Origin: Chitinophaga caseinilytica
GTDB taxonomy: Bacteria; Bacteroidota; Bacteroidia; Chitinophagales; Chitinophagaceae
DNA length: 64,000 bases
Direction of reading: 5' to 3'
Assembly (NCBI RefSeq): GCF_038396765.1
Contig: NZ_CP150096.1
Location: 4,013,001 to 4,077,000 of the forward strand
Shown: piece by piece, positions 63,958 to 64,000 of the stretch
Layout of the letters: the number at the start of each line of letters is the position of its first letter
How positions within the stretch are numbered: position 1 is the stretch's first letter
Program-made: the position numbers and the translations under genes
The notes under the pieces: generated by a model
Database searches by the model: none
Told to the model about the DNA's origin: nothing
What the model saw: only the letters and a program-made list of their open reading frames with translations

Positions 63958-64000
63958 CGGATGATTTGAGTGGTAGATAAAAAGCAGGGCGGTTTCCGGA

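Overview
The window reads as the chromosome of a Bacteroidota bacterium of the Chitinophagaceae type. Reasons seen in the sequence are four SusC/SusD outer-membrane uptake pairs, two ECF-sigma/FecR regulatory sets, promoters of the TTG-N19-21-TAnnTTTG kind, near absence of Shine-Dalgarno sequences, and a generally GC-rich base composition. No rRNA, CRISPR array, transposase or integrase was found. One intact tRNA (Lys, CUU) is present, together with a 3' tRNA fragment.

Layout. 1-4.6 kb: a minus-strand suf Fe-S assembly operon (sufB-C-D-S, with sufS running off the left edge), divergent from a SufR-type cluster-sensing repressor. The suf leader carries a 36-nt tRNA 3' end. 4.6-5.6 kb: a small gene whose last ~29 codons have been copied into a five-unit tandem array, plus a small membrane protein. 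5.8-10.4 kb: small proteins, an acetyltransferase, a secreted GH9 glucanase, a lipoprotein and a DUF4421-like outer-membrane protein. 10.5-21.7 kb: a plus-strand polysaccharide utilisation locus made of SusC (frameshifted), SusD, a six-hairpin glycosidase-like enzyme (frameshifted), a GntR/LacI-type regulator, a second six-hairpin enzyme and a sodium:solute symporter. 21.8-22.6 kb: an AT-rich pair of unknown genes. 22.7-28.3 kb: a beta-propeller phytase with its own TonB receptor, behind a promoter flanked by helically phased repeats, and a TPR-HTH regulator. 28.4-30.9 kb: a retropepsin-like protease and small genes, two of them frameshifted.

31.1-39.4 kb: a minus-strand operon of ECF sigma, FecR, STN-SusC, SusD and a TlpA-like thioredoxin. 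39.5-44.4 kb: SseB/TPR protein, tRNA-Lys, AraC regulator, SRPBCC protein, GNAT, and two small membrane proteins with long leaders. 44.4-49.1 kb: a SusC/SusD pair without enzymes or regulator. 49.3-53.1 kb: unknown protein, PQQ-type sugar dehydrogenase, DHA2 drug exporter and its divergent HxlR regulator. 53.1-64 kb: ECF sigma (minus) facing away from a plus-strand run of lipoprotein, large zinc metalloprotease, FecR, STN-SusC, SusD and a fatty-acid-hydroxylase-type membrane enzyme.

Most of the content is nutrient capture: each SusC/SusD pair imports a ligand, with enzymes beside it (glycosidases, protease, phytase) cutting substrate at the surface or in the periplasm, and local regulators (GntR, sigma/FecR, TPR-HTH) controlling it. 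Four genes are broken by single-base shortages in homopolymer runs, which could be real mutation, slippage or a base-calling artefact.
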